Source: Planctomycetota bacterium (GTDB lineage Bacteria > Planctomycetota > UBA1135 > UBA2386). From it: a DNA stretch of 64,000 bases. The notes beneath the pieces are model-generated. The model was not told where the DNA came from. It searched no databases and was given only the letters and a program-made list of their open reading frames with translations. The stretch's first letter is position 1. Each line of letters opens with the position of its first letter. This document shows positions 37,512 to 47,028 of the stretch, piece by piece. The position numbers were made by a program, and so were the translations under genes. Location: NCBI GenBank assembly GCA_016794425.1, contig JAEUHR010000042.1, positions 62,001 through 126,000 of the forward strand, given 5' to 3'.

Positions 37512-40214
37512 GTGGCCATCCGCAAAGAACAGGTCCTGGTGCTGGTGACGCTCGCGGTCGGCGCCTGGATCGCGAAGTCGCTGCTCGCCGAACCGGCGCG
37601 GTCGGCGACGTTCCAGCCGTCGAAGATCGAATACGCGGCCAAGGCGGTCGCGCCGACCGTACTGGCCACCGACGCGCCGCGGCCCGGTGGTCGCGCCGAC
37701 TTCTGCACCGAACCCAGCGAGACGCGGCCGTTGCCGCCGCGCGTGCTCGACTTCCCGCCGCACGCGCCGCTGTCGGTCGCCGCGGTGCCGCTCGAGATCG
37801 GGCCCGACCACGGCCACCTGTGGGCGGTGCGCCTGGACGGCACACCGGTCGAAGGCGTCACGATCCAGACCGTCGCCGAGGCGGCACCCGACGCCGCGGC
37901 GGCGGCGCCACCCGACGGCGACGCACCGCAGGGCAGCGACCGCGCCGCGCTCGAGGAGCGGGCGGCGCGCACCTACGACCGGATCTGGGTCCGCAACCAG
38001 AAGGCGCCGCACTGGGGCGCGATCGAGCCCGACGGCCGCGACCTGTTCGAACTCGAGGAGAAGCGCGACTTCGAGGGCGTCGAGGTGCGCATGCGCCTCT
38101 ACAAGCTGTCCGAAGGCAAGCTCGGCAGCCTGATCACCTACGGCAAGGACCCGGCGCTGCAGATCGAGCGCATCGAGCTCGCGGCCACGCTGCGCAACCA
38201 GGTGCAACGGCGCGTGCGGCGCGTGCCGGCGCTGGCGTCGCACCACGAAGAGCGGCGCGCGCTGATCGAGTGGCTGCTCGAGCAGGCGCGCACCGCCGAC
38301 TGGGTCTACGACGTCGCGATCGAGCAGGCCGACATCTACCGCCAGGTGTCGCACGGCGACCTCGAGGGGTACCGGCTGCAGCAGCGCGTGCTGCAGGCGC
38401 GCGGCGACCTGGCCGGCGAGTTCGCGCTGCTGGACGGTCTGCAGGGCGATTTCCGCGAGTCCGCGTTCCGCTACGAAGGGCTCGGCGTCGTCAAGGCGCG
38501 GCTCGGGCTCGTGCGCGAGGCCGAACAGGACCTGCGCCGCGCGGTCGAACTGGCGCCCAACGACGCGCGGCCGCACGCCGCGCTGGCGGAGTTCCTGCGC
38601 CGGCAGGACCGCAGCACCGACGCGCTGGTCGCCGGCCGCAACGCCGAACGCACGTTCGGCAGCCTGCAGAACGCCGCCGACCGCGTGCGTGTCGCGCGCG
38701 CGATCGTCGCCTGCCACCTCGCGGTCGCCGACGTCGATGCGGCGCGCAACGCGCTGTCGCTGGTGCCGGCCGAGCAGCCGCAGCCGTACCTGGTCGGTTG
38801 CGTCGCCTACGCGGCCGGCGACCTCGGCATGGCGCTGGCGGCGTTCCGCCAGGCCAGCAGCGGCCTCGACGGCGGCGCAGCCCAGCTCGGCCAGGCGGCG
38901 TGCCTGCTGCGGCAGGGTCAGTGGCAGGAGGCGCACGACCTGTTCGTGCGCACCGCCGACCAGGAGCCGCTGCTGCGGCACCGCGCCGCGACCGGGCTCG
39001 CGCTGCTGTTCACGCGGCTCGGGCAGTTCGACAGCGCCAGCGCCTGGCTCGACCGCGCGTTCGAGGCGGCGCCGACCGACGCCTACGCGTTCTACCTGCG
39101 CGGCCGTGCGCTGCGGCTGCAGGGCCAGCTCGCGGCCGCCGCCGAGGCACAGAGCGCGGCGCTGCGCGAGCACGACGACTTCGTGCACGCGATCGCCGAG
39201 ATGGCGGCGGTGCAAGGGCAGCGCGCGCAGGAAGGTCGCGGCAACGACCAGGCCGAGGCCGCGATCGCGGCCAAGCGCTACGCCGACCGCGCGGTGGCGC
39301 TGGTGCACCAGCCGGCGGTCGAGCTGTTCGAGCTGCAGGGCCTGCACCACTTCGCCGCCGCCGACGCGCGCGGTGCGCGGGCCGCGTTCCTGGCCGCGCG
39401 CGACCTCGCCGCGACCGAGGCCGACAAGCTGTTCGCGAAGGGCGGCACGGCGCTGGTCGACTACAGCCGCGGCCTGGTCGAGGACGCGACCGCGGCGCTG
39501 CAGCGGCTGGTCGACGACCTGCCGAAGGACGCGCCGATGCGCGCCTGGGCCGACGCGACGCTGGCGGCGATCTACGACCACGCCGAGAAGGAACTGCTCG
39601 AGGACGGCTTCGCGCGCAGCGAGGTCGGCAACGTCTGGGGCGGCGAACGCGACGGCAGCAACGGTGCGGCGGTGCAGGACGATGCGCTGGTGTTCCGCGT
39701 GCCGGCCGGGCGCTTCGGCGGCGGCGAGATGACCGCCGAACGCACCGGCGCGGTGCAGAACGGCAAGAACTTCCTCGCGGTCGGCTGCACGCTGCAGCTC
39801 GGCGCCGCACAGTCGGCCGCCGAAGGCGAAGCCGGGCTGCGCATCGAACTGCAGCGCGGCGGCGGCACGCACGAGCTGCGCGCGATGGTCGGCGTGCGCG
39901 AGGGCCAGCCGTACGTGCGCATCCAGGACGGCCGCGAGGACGACGTCAAGCTGACGCCGACCATCGCCGGCTTCGACCGCACCGGCGAACAGCGGCTCGA
40001 ACTGCGCGCGGTGCCGCGCGGCGAGCTGCAGTCGCGGCAGCTGACGCTGCAGGTGTGGTGGAACGGCCAGCTGCTGGCGCAGCACGAACTGAAGACGCTG
40101 ACCGGCAACACCGCCGGCGTGCTGAAGACCGTGCTGTTCGCCGGTGGCCCGAAGGGCGCCGCGATCGACGTCCGTTTCGACGACTACCGGCTCGAACGCC
40201 GCAAGGGACGCTGA
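37512..40214 (+). CDS. Large membrane-anchored TPR protein with jelly-roll C-terminus
   Basis: 900 residues from GTG 37512, with AGGGAG 10 nt upstream as ribosome-binding site. N-terminal signal anchor (VLVLVTLAVGAWIAKSLLA), then a Pro/Ala-rich beta region, and from about 240 to 700 a helical superhelix with TPR repeats (EGLGVVKARLGLVREAEQDL, LAEFLRRQDRSTDAL, GQAACLLRQGQWQEAHDLF, YLRGRALRLQGQLAAAAEAQ). The last about 180 residues (VWGGERDGSNGAAVQDDALV onward, FLAVGCTLQL, FDDYRLERR) look like a concanavalin/LamG-type jelly roll. It probably acts as a periplasmic scaffold in pseudopilus assembly, comparable in position to PilP/PilF but not homologous. The stop shares one base with the next ATG. 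Confidence 0.65.
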   Translation: MAIRKEQVLVLVTLAVGAWIAKSLLAEPARSATFQPSKIEYAAKAVAPTVLATDAPRPGGRADFCTEPSETRPLPPRVLDFPPHAPLSVAAVPLEIGPDHGHLWAVRLDGTPVEGVTIQTVAEAAPDAAAAAPPDGDAPQGSDRAALEERAARTYDRIWVRNQKAPHWGAIEPDGRDLFELEEKRDFEGVEVRMRLYKLSEGKLGSLITYGKDPALQIERIELAATLRNQVQRRVRRVPALASHHEERRALIEWLLEQARTADWVYDVAIEQADIYRQVSHGDLEGYRLQQRVLQARGDLAGEFALLDGLQGDFRESAFRYEGLGVVKARLGLVREAEQDLRRAVELAPNDARPHAALAEFLRRQDRSTDALVAGRNAERTFGSLQNAADRVRVARAIVACHLAVADVDAARNALSLVPAEQPQPYLVGCVAYAAGDLGMALAAFRQASSGLDGGAAQLGQAACLLRQGQWQEAHDLFVRTADQEPLLRHRAATGLALLFTRLGQFDSASAWLDRAFEAAPTDAYAFYLRGRALRLQGQLAAAAEAQSAALREHDDFVHAIAEMAAVQGQRAQEGRGNDQAEAAIAAKRYADRAVALVHQPAVELFELQGLHHFAAADARGARAAFLAARDLAATEADKLFAKGGTALVDYSRGLVEDATAALQRLVDDLPKDAPMRAWADATLAAIYDHAEKELLEDGFARSEVGNVWGGERDGSNGAAVQDDALVFRVPAGRFGGGEMTAERTGAVQNGKNFLAVGCTLQLGAAQSAAEGEAGLRIELQRGGGTHELRAMVGVREGQPYVRIQDGREDDVKLTPTIAGFDRTGEQRLELRAVPRGELQSRQLTLQVWWNGQLLAQHELKTLTGNTAGVLKTVLFAGGPKGAAIDVRFDDYRLERRKGR

Positions 40215-40891
40215 TGCACCCGACGAACCCGATTTCGCCTCCGAACCCGCACCCGACCCCGGTCTGCCGCGCCGAGCGCCGCGCCGGCTTCACGCTGATC
40301 GAGCTGCTGATCGTGATCGCGATCCTCGGCATCCTCGCCGCGGTGCTGCTGCCCAACATCCTCGGCACGCAGGCGGCTGCCAACGAGACCGCGACCACCG
40401 CGGTGATGCTGGACCTGCAGACCGGCTGCGGCGCGTTCGCCAACGAGCACGGCTACTTCCCGCCCGACGATCTGCGGCATCCCGAGGGCCCGGCCAAGCA
40501 GGGCTGGAAGCCCGACAACGGCATCAACACCGGCATCGAGTCGCTGGTGACGTTCCTGAGCTTGCAGCGGCGCGGCGGCAAGGACCTCGGCAGCCTGTCG
40601 GACCGGTTCGCCAACACCGACAAGGACGACCACGGCGTCGAGCACCCGCTGCTGAAGCAGCGCGGCCGGATCGAGCTGACCGACGCCTGGGGCCTGCCGC
40701 TGGCCTACTTCCAGAAGCTCGGCATGGAGAAGGCCCAGCAGGTGGCGCCGGCCGAGGGGGATCCGATGCCGGTCAAGGCCAAACGCCGGGCCGACGGCAC
40801 GTTCCATGGCGCCGGCAAGTTCCAGCTGCTCAGTGCCGGCAAGGACGGAACCTTCGGTACCGACGACGACCTCGTCTGGCCGGAGAACTAG
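40214..40891 (+). CDS. Major pseudopilin, GspG type
   Basis: 225 residues. A 24-residue, Pro-rich leader ends RRAG, then FTLIELLIVIAILGILAAVL, the perfect type IV pilin cleavage site and hydrophobic helix with Glu5. The C-terminal part contains a calcium-loop-like FRLLSAGKDGTFGTDDDLVW-type end (residues about 205-225, GKDGTFGTDDDLVW), typical of GspG with Ca2+ ligands. It is longer than standard GspG (about 140) because of an insertion around residues 70-170. GspG builds the pseudopilus shaft after prepilin peptidase processing. The gene is followed by GspH-, GspK-, GspJ- and GspI-like genes in order G-H-K-J-I. Confidence 0.88.
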   Translation: MHPTNPISPPNPHPTPVCRAERRAGFTLIELLIVIAILGILAAVLLPNILGTQAAANETATTAVMLDLQTGCGAFANEHGYFPPDDLRHPEGPAKQGWKPDNGINTGIESLVTFLSLQRRGGKDLGSLSDRFANTDKDDHGVEHPLLKQRGRIELTDAWGLPLAYFQKLGMEKAQQVAPAEGDPMPVKAKRRADGTFHGAGKFQLLSAGKDGTFGTDDDLVWPEN

Positions 40892-40900
40892 TAGCTCCCG

Positions 40901-41857
40901 ATGCCCCGGCCGCCCGCACCCGCCCCGACGCCCCGCCCCGCTCCGGGCTTCACGCTGCTGGAGCTGCTGGTCGTCATCGGCGTGATCTCGGTGCTGCTCG
41001 GCATCTCGATCGGCTTCCTCGGCAAGACCGACCCCGAGCAGATCGCGCGGTCGATCCTGGCCGGCGAGACCCGCGCCGCGCAGATGACCGCGCGCGCCGA
41101 AGGCGTCGCCACCGAGGTCTGGGTGCGGCCCGGCGTCGACGGCCAGGCCGGCACCGTGCAGGCGCGGCTGCTGCAGCCGGCGGCCACGTTCCACCTGGAG
41201 CCGGGCGATCGTTTCCTCGACGAGGTGATGCGGCCGCAGCTCGCCGGTGAGGACGTGCCGGCGGGTCGCTTCGGCCACGGCCGCCGCAGCCTCGACGGCG
41301 AACGCGCGGCGCTGTTGCGCTGGCCGCTGCGGCCGGCGGCGGTCGACCTGCGCGACGGGTTCGTGCTGCGCGTCGACCTGCGGCTCGAGCGCCGGCGCTC
41401 GTGCACGGTGGCGCGCTTCGGCCAGACCGGCGAAGTGCTGCTCGACGACGAGCTGCGGCCGCGGCTGCGATTGCGGCTGCGTTCGGCGGCCGGCGGCACC
41501 ACACTCTGCGGCATCGAGGTGCCGCAGGCGCTGCCGCTGCGCACCTGGTGCACGCTCGAAGCCGCCTGCGACGGCCAGCGCGCCTGGCTCGCGGTCGACG
41601 GCCAGGAGCTCGGCAGCGCGGTCGCCGACGGCGGTCTCGTGCAGGAGGACGACACCGCGCTGGAGCTGTCGCCGGTCGAGGCGACGGTGCCCGGCACCGT
41701 CGACGAAGTGCGGCTGTCGGTGTTCGCGTTCGCGCCGGCGCAGGACCTGCCGATCGAGTTGCAGCCGCAGAAGGTCTACCGGCTCGGCTTCGACACGCGC
41801 GGCGAACCGATGTCGAACCCGACCGTCGAGTTCGTGGCGCCCGAGGAGGCACGATGA
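40901..41857 (+). CDS. GspH-like pseudopilin with LamG-like domain
   Basis: 318 residues. Leader APTPRPAPG then FTLLELLVVIGVISVLLGIS, the prepilin helix with Glu5. The globular part begins with a GspH/FimT-like stretch (GETRAAQMTARAEGVATEVW) and continues into a beta-rich LamG/concanavalin-like domain (about 140-290: VDLRDGFVLRVDLRLERRRS, PLRTWCTLEAACDGQRAWLA, VDGQELGSAVADGG, TVDEVRLSVFAF). Ordinary GspH is about 160 residues, so this one is doubled by the lectin-like module. The stop overlaps the giant GspK start by 4 nt. It would sit at or near the pseudopilus tip. Confidence 0.78.
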   Translation: MPRPPAPAPTPRPAPGFTLLELLVVIGVISVLLGISIGFLGKTDPEQIARSILAGETRAAQMTARAEGVATEVWVRPGVDGQAGTVQARLLQPAATFHLEPGDRFLDEVMRPQLAGEDVPAGRFGHGRRSLDGERAALLRWPLRPAAVDLRDGFVLRVDLRLERRRSCTVARFGQTGEVLLDDELRPRLRLRLRSAAGGTTLCGIEVPQALPLRTWCTLEAACDGQRAWLAVDGQELGSAVADGGLVQEDDTALELSPVEATVPGTVDEVRLSVFAFAPAQDLPIELQPQKVYRLGFDTRGEPMSNPTVEFVAPEEAR

Positions 41858-44800
41858 GGACTACCGAACGCGGCATGGCGCTGCTGGCCGTGCTGTTCGC
41901 GCTGATGCTGCTGGCGCTGCTGGCGCTGCCGTTCGCGGTGTCGATGGGCGTCGGCGCCGAGGCGGCGTCGCGCGAAGTGCACCGCGCTGCGGTCGAGCAG
42001 GCCTCTGCCAGCGTGCGCGACCTGCTGCTCGCCGACGCGGCGCTGTCGGACCCGGTGTTCGATCCGACGCCGGCGCACGACGGCAGTGACGAGTGGCCGA
42101 CCGGCGTCGAACTGCCGAAGGCGTTCGAGCCGCTGCGCGAGGACGGCCGCGTGCTGCTCGGCGGCGAGGTCTGGGACACCCAGCGGTTCTTCGCGCTCGA
42201 CGGCGTGTCGCCGCTGGTGCTGGCGAACCTGCTCGGCACCGCGGTGCGGCTGCGCGAGGACCTGCTGCCCGAAGCCAAGGCGATGCTGCTCGACGACACG
42301 CAGCACCTGCCGGCGAGCGGCATGGTCTGGGTCGGCGGCGAGCTGATCCGCTACGGCCAGAAGGACGACCAGGGCCTGCTCGACCTGGCGCGTGGCCTGC
42401 TGCAGGACCAGGGTTTCGCCGACGGCGCCGAGCCGATCGCCGCCGGGTCGCTGGTGCTCGACTACCGCTGCATCGAAGCGGCCGCCTGGCCGTTCACGCA
42501 GCGCGCGCACGGCGGCGGTCGGCGGCCGTTCGCGTCGGTGCGCGAACTGGCCGAACTGGGCCGTGGCGAGGTCGCCGGCTTCACGGCCGACGAACTCGAC
42601 GTGCTGGCCGCCAACCTGTCGGTCGACGCGATGGCGCAGACCGCCGCGACCTGGGGTCGACCCGAGCGGGTGTTCGACCAGCTGCAGGCGGGCAAGTCGA
42701 AGTCGCTGCGGGTGAAGTCGGCACTTCATGTCGGCGCCGGCAGCACGGTGCGCATCACGAACCAGGCGACCGGTCTGCAGGAGTGCGCGCTGGTGATGGC
42801 GGTCGAACAGGAACGCGGCACCGCCGACCTGCCGTTCCCGGTGTTCCGGCTCGACCTGCTGGTGCCGGTCGCCGCCGACTACCCGGCCGTCGTCACGGTG
42901 GTGGAGCCGCTGATCCCGGCGCCGGTCAACATCAACACCGCCCCGGTCGAGGTGCTGACCGCGCTGCTGCGCGAACTGCGCCGCGGCGCCAGCGTGCGCG
43001 TGCACGACGCCGACGGCCGCCAGCGCACGGCTCCGCCGCCGTCGCTGTCGCCGGCGGTCGCGCGCGAGGTCGCCGAGGAGATCGTCGCGCGCCGCAGCGG
43101 CGACCCGAGCGACCCCGGCTACGGGCCGTTCACGGGCTGGCGCGATCTGATCGAGCGCGTGCTGCGGCCGCGCCTCGACGCCGCCAGCAACGCGCAGAAG
43201 AGCCTCTGGCTGACCGTCTATCGCAACCTCGAGACCGGCCGCGACTGCACGCTCGAGATGGGCACCGCGCCGATCTGCTTCGAGTCCGGGCCGTGGGTCG
43301 GCTACCGCGCCGCCGCCAGCCGCGCGCGCAGCGTCGTCGCGCCCGGCGTGGTCGGCCGCCACGAACGCACCGGCACCGCGGTCGCGGTGCCGGGCTTCAC
43401 GCTCGAGCAGAGCTGGAACACGCAGCGGGCGTTCGAGGAGGCGTTCCGGCTCGACCGGCGCGCGCCGTTCTGGACCACGACGCCGATCAACCTCGGCGCG
43501 CTGCAGCCCGGCGAGACCGGCAACGACCCGGCGCCGCGCTACTTCCCGCACCTGGTGCCGATTGCGTTCCCTGGTCTCGGCCTCGGCGAGCCGCGCTACG
43601 CCAACGACGATCCGGCCGACGTCGGCATCGAGCCGGCGACCGCGACCACGCCGAGCAGCCAGTGGGCGGCGATGCGCGTGCTGGCCACCGACACGTTCGC
43701 GCAGAGCCCGAACCCGCGCGGCCACGACGTGAAGAAGGACGGCCCGTACCGGATGCAGAACACCGGCCCGAGTTCGGTCGGCAATGCCGGTGGCGGCACG
43801 GCCGGCGGCAACGCCGGCGGCGGCAACACCGGCGGCGGCCGGCACGACCGGATCGCGTTCCCGTTCGCGGGTCCCAACAGCTTCGTCGACCGCTTCGCCG
43901 TCAGCTTCTGGGTCGAGCCGCAGTCGCTCGAGGGCACGACGCTGTTCGACCACGGCGACGGCGACCCGGACCGCAACCGCATCGCGCTGCACGGCCGCGA
44001 CGGCAACCTGGTGTTCGAGGTCACAGACGAGGCCGGCATCGATCCGAATCCCGGCGCGTCGCCGGCCGGCGTGCCGCGCACGGCCAGCGAGTGGACGCTG
44101 CCACTCGCCGAACTGCAGTTGCCGGCCGACACGCCGCTGCACCTCAGCGCTTCGGCCTACGGCAACCGGCCGAACGACCTCGCCGTCGCCGTCGACGGCA
44201 TGAGCCGCGGCAAGCAGAAGTTCGTCACCTACCTGACCACGGCGATCCCGGCGTTCGACCCGACGCTCGGCAACAACCTCGACGACCCGCCGGGGCGCAC
44301 CGGCAGCGAGCGCTACCTCGGCCTGCCGGTCGAGAGCACCGAGGGCTTCCCGCCGCAGGGCGTGTTGCGCATCGGCACCGAGTTGTTCGAGTACTCGGGC
44401 CTGAACGGCAACACGTTCGACTGCGTCTGGCGCGATTCGATCGGCGGCCGCGGCGCCCGCATGTGGGGCCGCGAGTTCCGGCCGTCGATCCCGGTCGATT
44501 CGAACGGCGAACCGACCGTCGACCTCGAGCAGCTCGCGTCGACCGGCGTCAACCTCGACGTGTTCCCGTCGCACCCGGTCGGCGCGCAGGTCGAGTTGTA
44601 CGGCTACTCGACGCTGCTCAGCGACGACTCGCCGATGATGCCGGGCACGACGCGGCTGGCGAGCTCGATCGGCGGCTTCGCGGTCGCGCGCGGCTGGCTC
44701 GGCAGCAACGCGCGGCCGATCACGATCGCGACCACGCCGCCGTTCACGATCGGCACCGGCCTCGACGAGACCTGGACCGGCGACCTCGAACTGTGCGACC

Positions 44801-47028
44801 CGGTGCCGACCGGCCGCCAGGATCCGCAGCCGGCCGCGACGGCGATCACCGACGCGTTCCCGACCACCGGCGGTTACGCGCTGCTGATCCAGCGGTCGCT
44901 GATCTGGCAGGGCAACTTCCCGGGCACCGTCGGCAACGGCTCCTCGACGCGCGCCGGCGGCGTCGAACTGATCCGCTACACCAGCCGCAACGGCAACAAG
45001 CTGACCGGCGTGCAGCGCGCGCAGACGCTGCCCGGCGACGACAACCAGATCTCGCGCGACCACTACGAGCCGGGCCGCGCGCAGCGCTTCGTGACCAACT
45101 TCGAGGACTGGCCGTGGGATCCGGCCGATCCGCAGACGCTGTGGGACGACATCCCGACGCTGATCGTCTGGGTCGTGCCGGTGTCGCTGCCGGTGCAGGG
45201 CGGCGACTACGTCTGGGACCCGGCGCAGACCGGCCTCAGCGAATGGGTGCAGCTCTACCCGGACGGCGGCGACGCCAACGACACCGAGTGGGTGCGCTAC
45301 GACGTGCTCGCCGACCGGCAGCACCTGGTGCGCGCGAACCGCGCCCGCTGGGACAGCCTGCGCTGGCAGCTGACGCGCACGTCGACGCGCGACACGGTGC
45401 AGGTCGGTGGCCTCGGACCGCAGACGGTGCTGTCCGATTCGAAGACGCCGCCGTGGGGCACCGTGACCGCGACGTCGGGCTTCATCGGCTACGTGCCGCA
45501 GGTCGAGTCGGACTTCCCGCAGATCTTCGCGGCGCGCGACGCGCTGCGCTTCCGCGGCGATCCGTTCACGCGCACCTCGTCGCACGCGCACACGAACTCG
45601 GTGGTGATGCAGTGCCAGCGGCTGCAGCTGAATCCGAGCAACTGGGGCGCGTTCGGCGGCCGCGTCGGCCGCTTCGACCGCGTCGCGATCGTGCAGGGCT
45701 CGACCGCGAGCGGCTCGGTGCGGCCGCCGGTCGAGTGGCACACCGTGAACTGGAGCGCGCGGCGGTTCGGCGCCGACAACCTCAGCACGCAGAAGCCGGC
45801 CGAACTGCTGGGGCCGTGGCCGTTCCAGCTGGTCGCGTTCCAGGACGGCGTGCAGGGGCGGTTCATCGGACCGACGAGCGGCACCGTGCCCGAGGACCCG
45901 CGCCAGTACGACCGCGTCGTGAAGTTCCCGAGCGGCGAGCTGCCGGCGGCCTACTGCGAACAGGTGCACCTCGGCAGCGGCGTCGGTGGCCAGCAACCGA
46001 TCACCGGCGTCGTCGACGAGGTCGAGGTCGTCGCGCACGAGATCCCCGATCTGGTGGTCGAGACCGCGTTCACGGCCAACGCCAACACGTTCGATCTGGT
46101 GCCGTCGCTGACGTTCCACGCCGCCGGCCCGTGGCAGCCGGGCCAGAACTTCGTCGACGAGTGCCCGACCACCGGCGGCCTGCTGCAGATCGACGGCGAG
46201 ATCCTGGCCTACCAGGCGCGCAACAACGGCACGTTCACGGTCGCGGCGAACGGCCGCGGCCTTCTGAACACCGAGGCGCGCGACCACGACCGCGGCGCCC
46301 GTGTGCGGTTCCTGTCGCACCGGCCGGTCGCGATCCTGAACAGCGGCGTCGGCATTCGCGACGACGCCCTGTCGGTGACCAACCTCGGTGCCTTGCCGCG
46401 GCGCACCGGCACGCTGCTGCTGGGCCGCGAACTGCTGCACTACTGCTGGGCGCGGTCGTCGGGCGGCGCGGCTGTGCTGGCGATGCCGCGCTGGTTCCCG
46501 CCCGGCGAGGACGCGAACAGCCCGCAGGCGCGTGGCCTGTTCCGCGGCCGCTTCGGCACCACGCCGCAGACCGGCCAGAGCGGCGAGGCGGTGGTCGGCT
46601 TCCCGTTCCGCTACTGGGATCGCCACGCCTCTGCCAGCGACGACCCGGAACTGGCCTACGCGCAGCTGACCACGACCACGGCGCCGTCGTTCTTCCGCAC
46701 GCTGCGCTGGCGCGAGGAGAGCCGCGACGCGCGCGTCGACGTCGTCTGCCTCGTGCGCGCCGACGGCCGCGCGCCGTTCGCGGCCGATCCGGCGACCACG
46801 CCGGACCTGTGGCGTTTCGAGCAGCCGGCCGACGCCGCGACCGCGCACCGGATCGCGACGCAGGCGTCGCGCCTCGAGATCCGCTTCGCGACCGTCTACC
46901 GGCCCGGCGTGCTGGACCTGGTCGGCTTCACCGCGCACGGCTGGAAGACCACGGCGCGGGTCGAGGACGTGCGCCTCGAGTACGACGGCCAGCCGCGCAT
47001 CGTCGACGAACGGGTGACCGCGCGATGA
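41854..47028 (+). CDS. Giant GspK-type minor pseudopilin
   Basis: 1,724 residues; usual GspK has about 300. Start RTTERG then MALLAVLFALMLLALLAL, the GspK-type non-Phe prepilin helix lacking Glu5, which lets GspK cap the pilus tip. A GspK core follows (about 100-480), including the helix-hairpin-helix PAPVNINTAPVEVLTALL at 356-373. Then a Gly-rich linker (about 645-666), a LamG-like domain (about 667-793: FVDRFAVSFWVEPQSLEG, LFDHGDGD, DLAVAVDGMSRG) and about 900 residues of beta-rich sequence holding five or six copies of a short module of type GE-[IL]-x-x-Y ... RG ... H-x-x-GA-x-V (about 156, 836, 1037, 1145, 1441, 1519). ATG overlaps the previous stop. Likely a secreted tip adhesin or effector; function unknown. 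Confidence 0.78.
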   Translation: MRTTERGMALLAVLFALMLLALLALPFAVSMGVGAEAASREVHRAAVEQASASVRDLLLADAALSDPVFDPTPAHDGSDEWPTGVELPKAFEPLREDGRVLLGGEVWDTQRFFALDGVSPLVLANLLGTAVRLREDLLPEAKAMLLDDTQHLPASGMVWVGGELIRYGQKDDQGLLDLARGLLQDQGFADGAEPIAAGSLVLDYRCIEAAAWPFTQRAHGGGRRPFASVRELAELGRGEVAGFTADELDVLAANLSVDAMAQTAATWGRPERVFDQLQAGKSKSLRVKSALHVGAGSTVRITNQATGLQECALVMAVEQERGTADLPFPVFRLDLLVPVAADYPAVVTVVEPLIPAPVNINTAPVEVLTALLRELRRGASVRVHDADGRQRTAPPPSLSPAVAREVAEEIVARRSGDPSDPGYGPFTGWRDLIERVLRPRLDAASNAQKSLWLTVYRNLETGRDCTLEMGTAPICFESGPWVGYRAAASRARSVVAPGVVGRHERTGTAVAVPGFTLEQSWNTQRAFEEAFRLDRRAPFWTTTPINLGALQPGETGNDPAPRYFPHLVPIAFPGLGLGEPRYANDDPADVGIEPATATTPSSQWAAMRVLATDTFAQSPNPRGHDVKKDGPYRMQNTGPSSVGNAGGGTAGGNAGGGNTGGGRHDRIAFPFAGPNSFVDRFAVSFWVEPQSLEGTTLFDHGDGDPDRNRIALHGRDGNLVFEVTDEAGIDPNPGASPAGVPRTASEWTLPLAELQLPADTPLHLSASAYGNRPNDLAVAVDGMSRGKQKFVTYLTTAIPAFDPTLGNNLDDPPGRTGSERYLGLPVESTEGFPPQGVLRIGTELFEYSGLNGNTFDCVWRDSIGGRGARMWGREFRPSIPVDSNGEPTVDLEQLASTGVNLDVFPSHPVGAQVELYGYSTLLSDDSPMMPGTTRLASSIGGFAVARGWLGSNARPITIATTPPFTIGTGLDETWTGDLELCDPVPTGRQDPQPAATAITDAFPTTGGYALLIQRSLIWQGNFPGTVGNGSSTRAGGVELIRYTSRNGNKLTGVQRAQTLPGDDNQISRDHYEPGRAQRFVTNFEDWPWDPADPQTLWDDIPTLIVWVVPVSLPVQGGDYVWDPAQTGLSEWVQLYPDGGDANDTEWVRYDVLADRQHLVRANRARWDSLRWQLTRTSTRDTVQVGGLGPQTVLSDSKTPPWGTVTATSGFIGYVPQVESDFPQIFAARDALRFRGDPFTRTSSHAHTNSVVMQCQRLQLNPSNWGAFGGRVGRFDRVAIVQGSTASGSVRPPVEWHTVNWSARRFGADNLSTQKPAELLGPWPFQLVAFQDGVQGRFIGPTSGTVPEDPRQYDRVVKFPSGELPAAYCEQVHLGSGVGGQQPITGVVDEVEVVAHEIPDLVVETAFTANANTFDLVPSLTFHAAGPWQPGQNFVDECPTTGGLLQIDGEILAYQARNNGTFTVAANGRGLLNTEARDHDRGARVRFLSHRPVAILNSGVGIRDDALSVTNLGALPRRTGTLLLGRELLHYCWARSSGGAAVLAMPRWFPPGEDANSPQARGLFRGRFGTTPQTGQSGEAVVGFPFRYWDRHASASDDPELAYAQLTTTTAPSFFRTLRWREESRDARVDVVCLVRADGRAPFAADPATTPDLWRFEQPADAATAHRIATQASRLEIRFATVYRPGVLDLVGFTAHGWKTTARVEDVRLEYDGQPRIVDERVTAR

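Noticed and set aside
41776..46938. A 1,720-codon open frame on the minus strand antisense to the giant GspK gene
   Set aside because: Composition is Arg/Asp/Val/Ala/Gln mirror sequence typical of high-GC antisense shadow frames, with no recognisable domain; the plus strand has prepilin, HhH and LamG-like features and gene-to-gene overlaps.
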